DNA from: Chitinophagaceae bacterium LGM1
GTDB lineage: Bacteria > Bacteroidota > Bacteroidia > Chitinophagales > Chitinophagaceae
NCBI GenBank assembly: GCA_018604165.1
Contig: CP075895.1
Coordinates: forward strand, 2,041,001-2,105,000
DNA length: 64,000 nt
Direction: 5' to 3'
Under the pieces are notes generated by a model. That model saw only the letters and a program-made list of their open reading frames with translations. It was not told the origin of the DNA and did no database searches. Position 1 is the stretch's first letter. Every line of letters starts with the position of its first letter. A program made the position numbers and the translations under genes. Of the stretch, positions 8,011 through 16,130 are shown piece after piece.

Positions 8011-8538
8011 ATGAGTACCGAAACCAATAGCATTGCAGGTAAAATACTCCCTGCTAATATCAGACCTATCCTCATTAGGGGTATATTATTGGTTGTAGGG
8101 TGGACTTTACTATATAAATACGTTTTAGCACCTGCAGGCATACCAGACAATCAGTTGAGTAAACTGGTACAGATTGGTACTGCCGAATTGCTATCTTGGT
8201 TTTACCCCAACGTTACCCAAACAGGCACAGTAGTATTGATAGATGGCATACCGTCTGTAAGCATCGGGCATCAATGCAACGGGCTGGAACTGAACGCCTT
8301 GTATGTTGGTTTTATGTTATGTTTCCCCAGTAGCTTTAAGAAGATATTGATATATACTATCATAGGCTTTACAGCCATATACCTGCTGAATGTGGTACGC
8401 TGTGCTGTACTGGCAGTTATGTACATAAACCACAACGACCTGACCGATTTTGCCCACCACTATGCTTTCAAATTAGTGATATACGCTGTAGTGTTTTATG
8501 GCTGGGTGCTTTACTCTAAAAAACCTGCCTCAAAATGA
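8011..8538 (+). CDS. xrtX: Exosortase (XrtX-like), transpeptidase/cysteine protease of the sorting system
   Basis: 175 residues, polytopic, with the exosortase/archaeosortase catalytic set: Cys89 in IGHQCNGLELNA, Arg130 in LNVVRCAVLA, and His149/His150 in FAHHYAFKLV. The four or five hydrophobic helices place these at the outer face of the inner membrane. The enzyme cleaves at the sorting motif of its substrates and is presumed to join them to an acceptor. It is much shorter than proteobacterial EpsH (about 300 residues), like other Bacteroidota exosortases. Two substrate genes lie directly upstream, the partner membrane protein overlaps its stop by 4 bases, and no polysaccharide genes are adjacent. 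The XrtX subclass is assigned from context and recollection; exosortase itself is firm. Confidence 0.9.
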   Translation: MSTETNSIAGKILPANIRPILIRGILLVVGWTLLYKYVLAPAGIPDNQLSKLVQIGTAELLSWFYPNVTQTGTVVLIDGIPSVSIGHQCNGLELNALYVGFMLCFPSSFKKILIYTIIGFTAIYLLNVVRCAVLAVMYINHNDLTDFAHHYAFKLVIYAVVFYGWVLYSKKPASK

Positions 8539-8942
8539 AAACGAAGAACCGCATCATATTTTGGTTGGTTTTCATCATCGTTTCGACACTCTGTTGGATT
8601 GATTATCAATACTTTACAGAGGGACATGCACACCTTATCACCCCATTACAAAGGCAAATAGGGCATATTGTGGTATTGGCTGTAATTGCCCCTGTTGGCT
8701 ACATAGGTTGGGGATATTATGGTGTAAAGTGGATACAGAAACTATGGTTAGTTTCGCATGTGGCAACCATTGGTATTATCGGTGCTATAGGGCTTGTACA
8801 ATGGAAGACAGGTGTATTCGGTACTACCTTTCTCGACCAGGTAAGCAGCCTGCGCCTGTTCTTTACCAGCCCGCTACCCTATTTCATGCTCTACATCATA
8901 CACAAAGCCGTGTACACACAACAACAACATGGCAATAAATAA
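8535..8942 (+). CDS. Exosortase-associated four-helix membrane protein (XrtX-associated type)
   Basis: 135 residues with about four transmembrane helices (8-24, 40-62, 68-90, 100-125) and no recognisable catalytic motif. Its ATG overlaps the exosortase TGA (ATGA at 8535-8538), which implies translational coupling and a shared complex. I recall an 'XrtX-associated membrane protein' family occurring in exactly this position in Bacteroidota. It may hold the exosortase, present the acceptor or help export. A conserved 'FTSPLPYFMLYII' stretch sits near the C-terminus. The operon probably ends here, since a strong rpsL promoter begins 12 bases after the stop. Confidence 0.75.
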   Translation: MKTKNRIIFWLVFIIVSTLCWIDYQYFTEGHAHLITPLQRQIGHIVVLAVIAPVGYIGWGYYGVKWIQKLWLVSHVATIGIIGAIGLVQWKTGVFGTTFLDQVSSLRLFFTSPLPYFMLYIIHKAVYTQQQHGNK

Positions 8943-8953
8943 TTTATCTTTTT

Positions 8954-8983
8954 TTGTTGGTTTTGCAAAAAAGTTTACCTTTG
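8954..8983 (+). promoter_or_regulatory. Strong promoter of rpsL-rpsG
   Basis: TTG (8954-8956), exactly 19 bases, TACCTTTG (8976-8983): a perfect match to the Bacteroidota housekeeping consensus TTG-N19-TAnnTTTG, placed 33 bases before the rpsL ATG. Confidence 0.75.
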
Positions 8984-9016
8984 CAGTCCTTAAAAAATAA
9001 TATAACGGTATAGCAA

Positions 9017-9397
9017 ATGCCTACTATTCAACAATTAGTTCGTAAAGGTCGTACGCAAATCCGCGCCAAGTCAAAGTCTCGTGCTTTGGATGCTTGTCCT
9101 CAGCGTCGCGGCGTATGTACCCGTGTGTACACTACTACTCCAAAGAAACCAAACTCTGCCTTGCGTAAAGTTGCCAAAGTGCGTCTGACAAACAAGATAG
9201 AGGTTATCGCATACATTCCGGGTGAAGGTCACAACCTGCAAGAGCACTCTATCGTGCTGATACGCGGTGGTCGTGTGAAGGATTTACCGGGTGTACGTTA
9301 CCACATAGTACGTGGCGCGCTGGATACTGCGGGCGTTAAAGACCGTAAGCAAAGCCGCTCTAAATACGGTACTAAGAAAGAAAAAGCTAAAAAATAA
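9017..9397 (+). CDS. rpsL: 30S ribosomal protein S12
   Basis: 126 residues, full length, starting [12 protein letters not shown]. The decoding-centre loop [13 protein letters not shown] (about 39-51) carries Lys at the positions altered in streptomycin-resistant strains, and the second loop [12 protein letters not shown] is also wild type, so no resistance change is seen. S12 is in the 30S accuracy centre. It begins a two-gene unit with rpsG, 31 bases downstream. Codon use is biased towards optimal codons, as expected. Confidence 0.98.
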   Translation: MPTIQQLVRKGRTQIRAKSKSRALDACPQRRGVCTRVYTTTPKKPNSALRKVAKVRLTNKIEVIAYIPGEGHNLQEHSIVLIRGGRVKDLPGVRYHIVRGALDTAGVKDRKQSRSKYGTKKEKAKK

Positions 9398-9428
9398 TAT
9401 TTAATATAATTAAAGCCAATCATAAACG

Positions 9429-9896
9429 ATGAGGAAGGCACAAGCAAAAAAGCTCCCTTTAGCACCGGATCCTAAATTCAACGACAAAAACGTTACACGT
9501 TTCGTTAACTGCCTTATGTGGGGTGGTAACAAAACTGTTGTGTTGAGTGCATTTTACGACGCGCTGGATAAAGTAAGCCAAATAACAAGTGAAGACGGGT
9601 ACGAAGTGTGGAAACGCGCTTTGACAAACGTAACCCCTGCTGTTGAAGTACGTAGCCGCCGTATAGGTGGTGCTACCTTCCAGATACCTACAGAGGTACG
9701 CCCCGACCGCAAAATATCGCTGAGCATGAAATGGCTTATCCGTTTCAGCCGCGAGCGCAACGGTAAAACAATTGCCGACAAGCTGGCTAACGAAATAGTA
9801 GCAGCTGCAAAAGGCGAAGGTGGTGCTTTCAAAAAGAAAGAAGACACACACCGTATGGCAGAAGCTAACAAAGCATTCAGCCACTTTAAAGTATAA
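9429..9896 (+). CDS. rpsG: 30S ribosomal protein S7
   Basis: 155 residues beginning [19 protein letters not shown], ending ...KAFSHFKV. S7 nucleates assembly of the 30S head and contacts E-site tRNA. The conserved '[15 protein letters not shown]' and 'ALRWL-like' ([11 protein letters not shown]) segments are present. In most bacteria fusA and rpsJ follow; here a strong terminator follows within 25 bases and no elongation factor G gene is in the window, so the str operon is interrupted after rpsG. Confidence 0.98.
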   Translation: MRKAQAKKLPLAPDPKFNDKNVTRFVNCLMWGGNKTVVLSAFYDALDKVSQITSEDGYEVWKRALTNVTPAVEVRSRRIGGATFQIPTEVRPDRKISLSMKWLIRFSRERNGKTIADKLANEIVAAAKGEGGAFKKKEDTHRMAEANKAFSHFKV

Positions 9897-9920
9897 TTTA
9901 AGACACTTACTATACCAACA

Positions 9921-9944
9921 AAGCCGTCCTTTCCAGGATGGCTT
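9921..9944 (+). terminator. Rho-independent terminator of rpsL-rpsG
   Basis: Stem AAGCCGTCCT / AGGATGGCTT with a TTCC loop, followed by TTCTTTTTG. It closes the ribosomal unit. Confidence 0.85.
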
Positions 9945-9988
9945 TTCTTTTTGTGTTACGGCACATTAACTGCGATAGTACTCCCAAT

Positions 9989-10135
9989 GTTCCGTAGGAA
10001 CAAAAGCTTTGTAGAAAATACGTAATAGAATATAATCCGTCCTGTAGGGACGAAACAATGTGTATTGTTCAACCCCTAAGGGGTTGTGGTCGTTCATTGA
10101 TTGATGCGCTACAAAGCTTTAGCCCCAATGGGGCT
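9989..10135. repeat. Cluster of four small palindromes inside a 12-bp inverted repeat
   Basis: Within 150 non-coding bases there are four hairpin-forming palindromes: 9989-10001 (GTTCCGTAGGAAC), 10038-10052 (CGTCCTGTAGGGACG), 10071-10085 (AACCCCTAAGGGGTT) and 10121-10135 (AGCCCCAATGGGGCT). The inner two are enclosed by a perfect 12-bp inverted repeat, AAAGCTTTGTAG (10003-10014) and CTACAAAGCTTT (10109-10120). The arrangement resembles REP/BIME-type extragenic palindromic elements of Bacteroidota rather than coding sequence. No gene was found in 9945-10156. Confidence 0.6.
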
Positions 10136-10156
10136 TTGGTCTGCATGATAAAAAAA

Positions 10157-10179
10157 CTGCCCACGAATATCGCGGGCAG
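10157..10179 (-). terminator. Terminator of the third sorting-substrate gene
   Basis: Stem CTGCCC-A-CG / CG-C-GGGCAG with an AATAT loop; on the minus strand it is followed by a run of seven T. Confidence 0.8.
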
Positions 10180-10205
10180 CTCTCCATTATTTTATACAGT
10201 CTTTG

Positions 10206-10412
10206 TTAAGCCTTTGCTTTAGCAGGTTTGTTCTTCATATACATGCGTACACCATACGCTACACCAGCCAGTGCCAGTAAACTCATGCCACCATCCAGCG
10301 GGGCTGCATACGGCTCTACATCGGGGTCAAAGCCAGGGCCGAATGCCGAAGCCTGTACACTGCTCAACACCATCACTACTACGAATACTAATAATACTTG
10401 TAAGTTTTTCAT
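10206..10412 (-). CDS. Mini exosortase substrate with PID-CTERM-like sorting signal (3)
   Basis: 68 residues. Signal peptide about 1-23 (MKNLQVLLVFVVVMVLSS...ASA), a short acidic, cysteine-free core (FGPGFDPDVEPYAA), then PLDGG, hydrophobic MSLLALAGVAYGV and a basic tail (RMYMKNKPAKAKA). The sorting signal is nearly the same as in the substrate at 7413, so it should be processed by the same exosortase, 1.7 kb away across rpsL-rpsG. It is monocistronic, on the opposite strand, with its own terminator. The different core suggests that the sorting signal, not the core, is the shared feature of the set. Confidence 0.82.
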   Translation of the reverse strand: MKNLQVLLVFVVVMVLSSVQASAFGPGFDPDVEPYAAPLDGGMSLLALAGVAYGVRMYMKNKPAKAKA

Positions 10413-10553
10413 CTTTTCTGTTTTTATCTCTTTATGTAATAAATCTGCTTGTTTCGTTTGTGTTGTAAAAGTACTACCAGTCTATACGTTTAACCTAAGA
10501 TGCGAGGTTGCTTAACCCCTCTTTCACATACTGTTTGCAAGCAGTTAACAAAA

Positions 10554-10584
10554 AGCGGATAATGGTTTTCAGCCACTACCCGCT
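10554..10584 (-). terminator. Terminator of the propeller-protein gene
   Basis: Imperfect 12-bp stem AGCGGATAATGG / CCACTACCCGCT with a 7-base loop, just beyond the stop codon of the gene at 10596-13697. Confidence 0.65.
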
Positions 10585-10595
10585 TCTGTTTCAGT

Positions 10596-13500
10596 TTATT
10601 GTTTTATCAGTTTCTCTGTCTTGGTTGTTTTACCATCTGTTACCTCTACCATATACATACCTGTTTGCAGGGCTTGTATCGGCAGTGCTACTTCACCATT
10701 GCTTTTAGCTTTCACTTCTTGCTTAGCTATTACAGCACCCATGATGTTGGTAATAACCACTTGCAGTGTTTTACTCTCAGCACCTGCGTAGTGTAGTTTA
10801 GCTTCGGTAGTTGCAGGGTTTGGTACTAATTTCACTTCCAGCTTAGTAGCTTCTTTTGCTTTGGTAGTAGTTTGTGCTACGTTGGTAGTAGGGTTGTTTG
10901 GTTTAGTAGTAGCCTTACCTTGCATTACCAGTTCAAAACGGTTAATACCAGTAGAGGCAGTATCAGTATTTACTTCAAACCAATACTCAAAGCCCGGTAC
11001 TATTTCTTCCATCGTGTTTGTGTATTTATCGCGCAGATAGATGCGTGTACCCAATACCATATTGTATTCGCCCAATGTGAAGCGGAATTTCTTATTCGCA
11101 TTTGTATGCGCGGCAGGTACGTAGATGCCTAAACGCACTACCTGACTGTCTGTATGCTTGCGGCAATCAATAGCCATTAGCGAGTCGTCTGTACCAATGG
11201 TATAGATGCTAACATCGGGGTTAGCCATTTTCAGGCCGTCGTTGTATTCAAATGTGCCTTTAGCTGTATCGTCAAACAGCATCAGCATTTTATCCCAGAA
11301 TATGGTGCTGTCTTCTATCTTCAGTTCTACCTGTGCAGGAGCAGCAGCAGTAGATTTCAATATACCCATAGCCCCAGATGTTGCTTTACAAGATTCAGGG
11401 AATGTCATAGTACCGTTTGTCAGTACCGTCGTTACAAAAGATGCACCTGCTGGTATGATGATGCTACTCAACAATGGTATGCTGGTATAGCCACCACGTG
11501 TACCCTGGTTTGAGTTCCATACGATGATGTTGGCACCCACGCTGGTACGTGTTGTCAGCAACAGGTTGATGGGGCTTTGATATGGGTTGCCTATCAGTAC
11601 AAATGGTGTACCGCTTCCTTTAGTAAGGTTTACCGTTACATCACCCTGATTCGGCGTACCTGTCATGTCGAGCGTTACGGCGTTGGGTGTATATGCACCT
11701 GCATAGATGCCTTGCCCTTTAGAGCCACGTACCAATACACGTACTGCTTCGCACTTGTCCCAACTGTTAGCACCTGTACCGTTTGTGCTGGTAAATGCTG
11801 TCCAACCCACGTCATTAACCGTAGAGCCATTACCCGTAAGCGGATTGTACCAGAAAGCAGATGATGGGTTGCCCGGCTGGAAATCGAAGCCATTGGTAGC
11901 ACCACCTGTACCCGTAATGTCTATATCATCAGTCAGTTGGCTAAGTCCTATTGCGCTTGAAAAAGGATGGCAGATGAAACGGAAAGCCCTGCGGCCACCG
12001 GGTATGTATGTTTCAGTAGTTACGTTACCAACTATATAGCCACCTGTAGACCTGCCTTGTTTTATGTAAGCAGTACCCGAACTACTCGATTTCAATGTAA
12101 GATTGCCATTAGATGTCAGCGTGCTGTTACCTTTTATTTCTATACTACCCCAAGATATAATGTCTAATGCTGTACCCAATGTAGCTGTAGCAGTAGATGT
12201 TGAGCCCGTACCCAATACCAGCGACTCTAACGTACGGCTGCCGTTTGTAAAGTTGAGCGTGCCTGCTGTACCTGTTACTGTCAGCTTAGCATTCTGTCCG
12301 CCTGTTATAGTACCGCTACCTGTTACTGCACCACCTAATATCAATGTTGAGTTTTGCAGTGATATAGCACCTGCGTTATCAACCGCGCCCGAAATGGTAA
12401 AGTCTGTACTTGAACCCGTTAGTGTAACCAAGCCACCACTGTATATTTTTAAAGAGGCTACTGTTACGTCACTTGATATAAGCGGGTCGTTCGATTTATC
12501 AACTATGTGTACTTCTTCTGTGCTGATAGGTACTGATGCGAAAAACCAGTTACTGGCTGTATGCCAGTCTGTACTCGTTGCACCCGTCCAGGTATTGCAC
12601 AGGTTTACATAACGCAGATCGTCGTTTGTATCATCGTGGTAAGATATAGCAGGTGCACCGTTTACAAACTGCAAACAAGCATACTCGCCCACATCACCTG
12701 TTGTTTCAAAAGTAGCAGGATTGCCCCATGTAGTACCAGATGTATTGGTAGCACGTATATACTTCACGTCGTTGTTTATATTATCGTAGTAGGCTATGGC
12801 AGGGTTGCCATCTATTATTTTCAGAGAAGTGTACATACCCACATCGCCGTTTTGGTCTAACGCTACTGATGCACCCCATGTAGTACCGCTAACATCAGTT
12901 GCACGCGCAAAACGCAAATCGTCATTCGTATCGTCGTAGAAAGAAATAGCAGGGTTGCCGTTTACTATAGCCATAGAGCAGTAAAGCCCTACTGTGTTAG
13001 ACGACTGTACCACTACCGGTGAACCCCACGTGCTGCCAGTATTGTTAGTAGCACGTACATACTCCATATCGCCATTGCTTACATCATAATATGCTATGGC
13101 AGGGTTGCCGTTTACTATCTGCATAGATGCAAACCAACCAACTGTACCCGAAGATTGTACAACAACAGGTGTACCCCATGTGCTGCCTGTAGTATTGGTA
13201 GCGCGTACAAATTCTAAATCATCATTACTCTCATCAAAATATGCTATGGCAGGGTTGCCGTTTACTACTACCAGTGATGTGTATTTACCAACATCGCCAC
13301 TTGATGTTACCGTAACAGGTGTACCCCATGTGCTGCCGTTCGCATCGTTGGCACGTACATACATCAGGTTGCCATTGGTTTGGTCGTAGTAAGAGATAGC
13401 CGGGTTGCCACTTACAATAGCCATAGAGGTAAACTCACCCACAAAGTTGGAAGACTGTATTGTTATGGGGCTACTCCATGAAGAACCGGCTGCATTCGTA

Positions 13501-13697
13501 GCACGGATGTATTTCAGGTCACCTGCTGTTTCGTCGAAGTAAGACATGGCAGGATTGCCGTTTACAATAATCAGCGAAGATGATTCACCCACCATGTTGC
13601 CGCTGTTATCTAATAGCTGCGGGGTGTTCCAGTTTTGGGCAATAGACTGGCTGACTGTGCCAATGATTGCCATTACGAGGAAAAGATACTTTTTCAT
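10596..13697 (-). CDS. T9SS-exported protein with a seven-repeat propeller and a beta-helix-like region
   Basis: About 1033 residues from the ATG at 13697 (MKKYLFLVMAIIGTVSQSIAQ, a clear signal peptide; upstream in-frame codons lack one). Residues about 22-370 hold seven repeats of about 49 residues with the core NGNPAI[SA]YYD...DL.YVRAT..GSTWG.P. The N-terminal NWNTPQLLDNSGN supplies the W-x-x-P strand missing from the last repeat, which suggests velcro closure of a seven-bladed propeller. Then comes a Gly/Ser/Thr-rich region resembling a right-handed beta-helix, and a globular part with 'SFTT..NGTMTFP'. The last 80 residues (LVPNPATTEAKLHY...KTEKLIKQ) are a type A T9SS sorting domain. It is probably an adhesin-like or binding surface protein; ligand unknown. 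Confidence 0.85.
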   Translation of the reverse strand: MKKYLFLVMAIIGTVSQSIAQNWNTPQLLDNSGNMVGESSSLIIVNGNPAMSYFDETAGDLKYIRATNAAGSSWSSPITIQSSNFVGEFTSMAIVSGNPAISYYDQTNGNLMYVRANDANGSTWGTPVTVTSSGDVGKYTSLVVVNGNPAIAYFDESNDDLEFVRATNTTGSTWGTPVVVQSSGTVGWFASMQIVNGNPAIAYYDVSNGDMEYVRATNNTGSTWGSPVVVQSSNTVGLYCSMAIVNGNPAISFYDDTNDDLRFARATDVSGTTWGASVALDQNGDVGMYTSLKIIDGNPAIAYYDNINNDVKYIRATNTSGTTWGNPATFETTGDVGEYACLQFVNGAPAISYHDDTNDDLRYVNLCNTWTGATSTDWHTASNWFFASVPISTEEVHIVDKSNDPLISSDVTVASLKIYSGGLVTLTGSSTDFTISGAVDNAGAISLQNSTLILGGAVTGSGTITGGQNAKLTVTGTAGTLNFTNGSRTLESLVLGTGSTSTATATLGTALDIISWGSIEIKGNSTLTSNGNLTLKSSSSGTAYIKQGRSTGGYIVGNVTTETYIPGGRRAFRFICHPFSSAIGLSQLTDDIDITGTGGATNGFDFQPGNPSSAFWYNPLTGNGSTVNDVGWTAFTSTNGTGANSWDKCEAVRVLVRGSKGQGIYAGAYTPNAVTLDMTGTPNQGDVTVNLTKGSGTPFVLIGNPYQSPINLLLTTRTSVGANIIVWNSNQGTRGGYTSIPLLSSIIIPAGASFVTTVLTNGTMTFPESCKATSGAMGILKSTAAAPAQVELKIEDSTIFWDKMLMLFDDTAKGTFEYNDGLKMANPDVSIYTIGTDDSLMAIDCRKHTDSQVVRLGIYVPAAHTNANKKFRFTLGEYNMVLGTRIYLRDKYTNTMEEIVPGFEYWFEVNTDTASTGINRFELVMQGKATTKPNNPTTNVAQTTTKAKEATKLEVKLVPNPATTEAKLHYAGAESKTLQVVITNIMGAVIAKQEVKAKSNGEVALPIQALQTGMYMVEVTDGKTTKTEKLIKQ

Positions 13698-13834
13698 GTT
13701 TGTACTGTTTTGATCGTTTTTCATTTTATGAATACAGCACGAATGTAGCCTCAGGTATATAATACATTCAAAAAATACAGCTTCGTTAACGCCCGTTTTG
13801 CAAGTGGTTAACGGGTGATTAACAAGTTGCGCCA

Positions 13835-13935
13835 ACCCCTAAATCCCTGCCTGCGGCAGGCAGGCCCTTAAGGGGACTTTTTTTGTTGTAGTACCCCTAA
13901 TCCCCCATGCAGGGGACTTTCCCTTAGGTTTTTAT
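13835..13935. repeat. Hairpin-rich intergenic repeat
   Basis: The stretch contains a 9-bp stem with a 1-base loop (13846-13864, CCTGCCTGC G GCAGGCAGG), the palindrome CCCTTAAGGG (13865-13874), and two diverged copies of an 'AcCCCTAAtcCC...GGGGACTTT' unit (13835-13880 and 13892-13921). Such units are dispersed in Bacteroidota genomes. Nothing codes here. Confidence 0.5.
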
Positions 13936-13960
13936 AGTTTTTTGATGCCTAAATAAATAT

Positions 13961-13992
13961 TTTTAGATTAATCTAAAATAATAATACCTTTG
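13961..13992 (+). promoter_or_regulatory. Metal-repressor-like operator overlapping the TonB receptor promoter
   Basis: A perfect 18-bp palindrome, TTTTAGATT/AATCTAAAA (13961-13978), ends 6 bases before a TACCTTTG -7 element (13985-13992); the receptor ATG is at 14000. The palindrome covers the spacer and -33 region, the ideal place for repression. Its shape resembles DtxR/MntR-family boxes (TTTAG...CTAAA). The identity of the regulator is inference. Confidence 0.6.
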
Positions 13993-13999
13993 TACCATA

Positions 14000-16012
14000 A
14001 TGAAGAAATATCTATTTATAATATACCTCTTTAACAGCCTCTACACATCTGCACAAACCACCAAAGACACGCTGGACGATGTAGTGGTAACAGGTACGAT
14101 GAAAGAAATGAGCCGTAAAGACAGCCCCATACCTGTAGAAATTGTTACGGCCAAATTCTTTAAAAAGAACCCCACCCCCAGCCTGTTTGAAGCCGTAGGT
14201 ATGCTGAACGGCGTACAACCCCAACTGAACTGCAACATCTGCAACACGGGCGATATACACATCAACGGCATGGAAGGCCCCTATACCATGATACTGATAG
14301 ATGGTATGCCCATCGTCAGTGCATTATCTACCGTATATGGGCTGAATGGCATACCCAATAGCATGGTAGACCGTATAGAAGTGGTAAAAGGACCTGCATC
14401 ATCGCTCTATGGCTCTGAGGCTATGGGGGGTATCATCAACGTCATTACCCGCAACCCCAACAATGCCCCACTACTAAGTGCCGATGTATTTGCTACCAAC
14501 TGGCAAGAGTATAATGCAGATGTGGCTACCAAACTGAAACTGGGTAAGCTGAATACCATGCTCGGTGTTAACTATTATAACTACAACACACCAATAGATA
14601 ACAACAAAGATGGCTTTACAGATGTAACACTGCAAAACCGTATTTCGGTATTTAATAAGTGGACGGTGCAGCGCAAGGATTATAAGATAGCATCGCTGGC
14701 GGCAAGGTATGTGTATGAAGACCGCTGGGGCGGGCAAATGAACTGGACACGTGACTACAGGGGTAGTGACAGCATCTACGGAGAAAGCATTACCACTAAA
14801 CGCGTAGAGCTGATAGGCATGTATCAACTACCTGTGCGAGAGCGCATCATTACCCAATACTCTTACAACTATCACCATCAGGATAGCTACTACGGTACTA
14901 CACCCTACCTTGCCAACCAGCAGGTAGCATTCGTACAGGCATATTGGGATAAGCGGGTGAATGATAAACACAACTTGCTGCTAGGCGCATCGTACCGCTA
15001 TACGGTGTATGACGATAATACACCCGCTACACAAACAGCCGATGGTAAAAACAATGCACCTGCCACTACCCCACTACCAGGCGTGTTTGTACAAGACGAA
15101 TGGGCGGTGAGCGATAAACATAAAATACTACTCGGCTATCGGTACGACTACGACCGTAATCATGGCAGCATACAATCGCCCCGCCTTGCCTACAAATGGG
15201 CACCGAATAGTGATAACGCCATACGTGCCAGTGTGGGTACGGGCTACCGTGTAGTGAACCTGTTTACAGAAGACCATGCCGCACTGACAGGTGCGCGGCA
15301 AGTGGTGATAAAAGAAACACTGAACCCCGAACGCTCTTACAATGCCAACCTGAACTATAACAGAAAACAGGTAATAGGGCGTGGATTTGCTACTATAGAT
15401 ATTACCGGGTTTTACTCTTACTTTACCAATAAAATAAATGGCGACTTTGATACAGACCCCGATAAGATAATATACGACAACCTGAAAGGGCATGCCATAT
15501 CTCGCGGTATATCGCTGAACCTTGAAGGCAACTTCAGCATACCGCTACGGGTGATGGCGGGTGTTACCTATATGAATGTGTACCAGATGGAAGATACAGG
15601 TACTGGGCTGTTTAAAACCATACAGATACAAGCACCGCAATGGAGTGGCAACTTTGCCATTACCTACACACTGCCGCGTGGCTTTATGATAGACCTGACG
15701 GGCAAATGGAATGGCCCCATGCGCCTGCCACTGCTACCCAACGACTACCGCCCCGAATACTCGCCCTGGTTTTGCATAGCCAATGTGCAGCTTACTAAAC
15801 GCATTGGCAAGCAGGTAGAAGTGTATGGTGGCATCAAAAACCTGCTGAACTTCGTACCCCAAAACCCCATCATCCGTGCGCACGACCCGTTTGATAAAAA
15901 AGTAAACGACCCCATAGACAACCCACAAGGCTACACCTTCGACCCCAGCTACAACTATGCATCCCTGCAAGGTATGCGCGGCTTTGTTGGCATTAGGTAT
16001 ACGATGAAGTAG
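14000..16012 (+). CDS. TonB-dependent outer membrane receptor, probably metal or siderophore uptake
   Basis: 670 residues with signal peptide (1-18), TonB box region about 24-33 (TLDDVVVTGT), a plug domain ('ILIDGMPIVSALSTVYGLNG', 'IEVVKGPASSLYGSEAMGG') and a 22-strand barrel ending in ...FVGIRYTMK. The plug holds a Cys-x-x-Cys pair (Cys78, Cys81 in NCNICNTGDI), which is characteristic of a subgroup I know from Bacteroidota but whose ligand I cannot name. The promoter palindrome just upstream argues for control by a divalent-metal-sensing repressor, hence iron, manganese or a metal chelate. It is monocistronic; no inner membrane transporter is beside it. Confidence 0.9.
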   Translation: MKKYLFIIYLFNSLYTSAQTTKDTLDDVVVTGTMKEMSRKDSPIPVEIVTAKFFKKNPTPSLFEAVGMLNGVQPQLNCNICNTGDIHINGMEGPYTMILIDGMPIVSALSTVYGLNGIPNSMVDRIEVVKGPASSLYGSEAMGGIINVITRNPNNAPLLSADVFATNWQEYNADVATKLKLGKLNTMLGVNYYNYNTPIDNNKDGFTDVTLQNRISVFNKWTVQRKDYKIASLAARYVYEDRWGGQMNWTRDYRGSDSIYGESITTKRVELIGMYQLPVRERIITQYSYNYHHQDSYYGTTPYLANQQVAFVQAYWDKRVNDKHNLLLGASYRYTVYDDNTPATQTADGKNNAPATTPLPGVFVQDEWAVSDKHKILLGYRYDYDRNHGSIQSPRLAYKWAPNSDNAIRASVGTGYRVVNLFTEDHAALTGARQVVIKETLNPERSYNANLNYNRKQVIGRGFATIDITGFYSYFTNKINGDFDTDPDKIIYDNLKGHAISRGISLNLEGNFSIPLRVMAGVTYMNVYQMEDTGTGLFKTIQIQAPQWSGNFAITYTLPRGFMIDLTGKWNGPMRLPLLPNDYRPEYSPWFCIANVQLTKRIGKQVEVYGGIKNLLNFVPQNPIIRAHDPFDKKVNDPIDNPQGYTFDPSYNYASLQGMRGFVGIRYTMK

Positions 16013-16130
16013 CTTTTTGTGTTAGGTTGTTAGTTATTATGGTCGTTATACCGAACGCAGAGAGATATCTGTTAGGCTTTTGTAATGCCGATTTGAAGAG
16101 AGGAGACATATTATTTTGCTTTACAGAAAT

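Noticed and set aside
9945-10156. Remnant of fusA after rpsG
   Set aside because: No GTPase motif (GHVD, NKMD) in any frame; the stretch is palindromic repeat DNA.
12600-13600. CRISPR-like periodic repeats
   Set aside because: Periodicity is about 147 bases, in frame, and due to protein repeats; no spacers.
13698-13835. Longer N-terminus of the propeller protein
   Set aside because: Adds 46 residues without a signal peptide before a perfect signal peptide at 13697.
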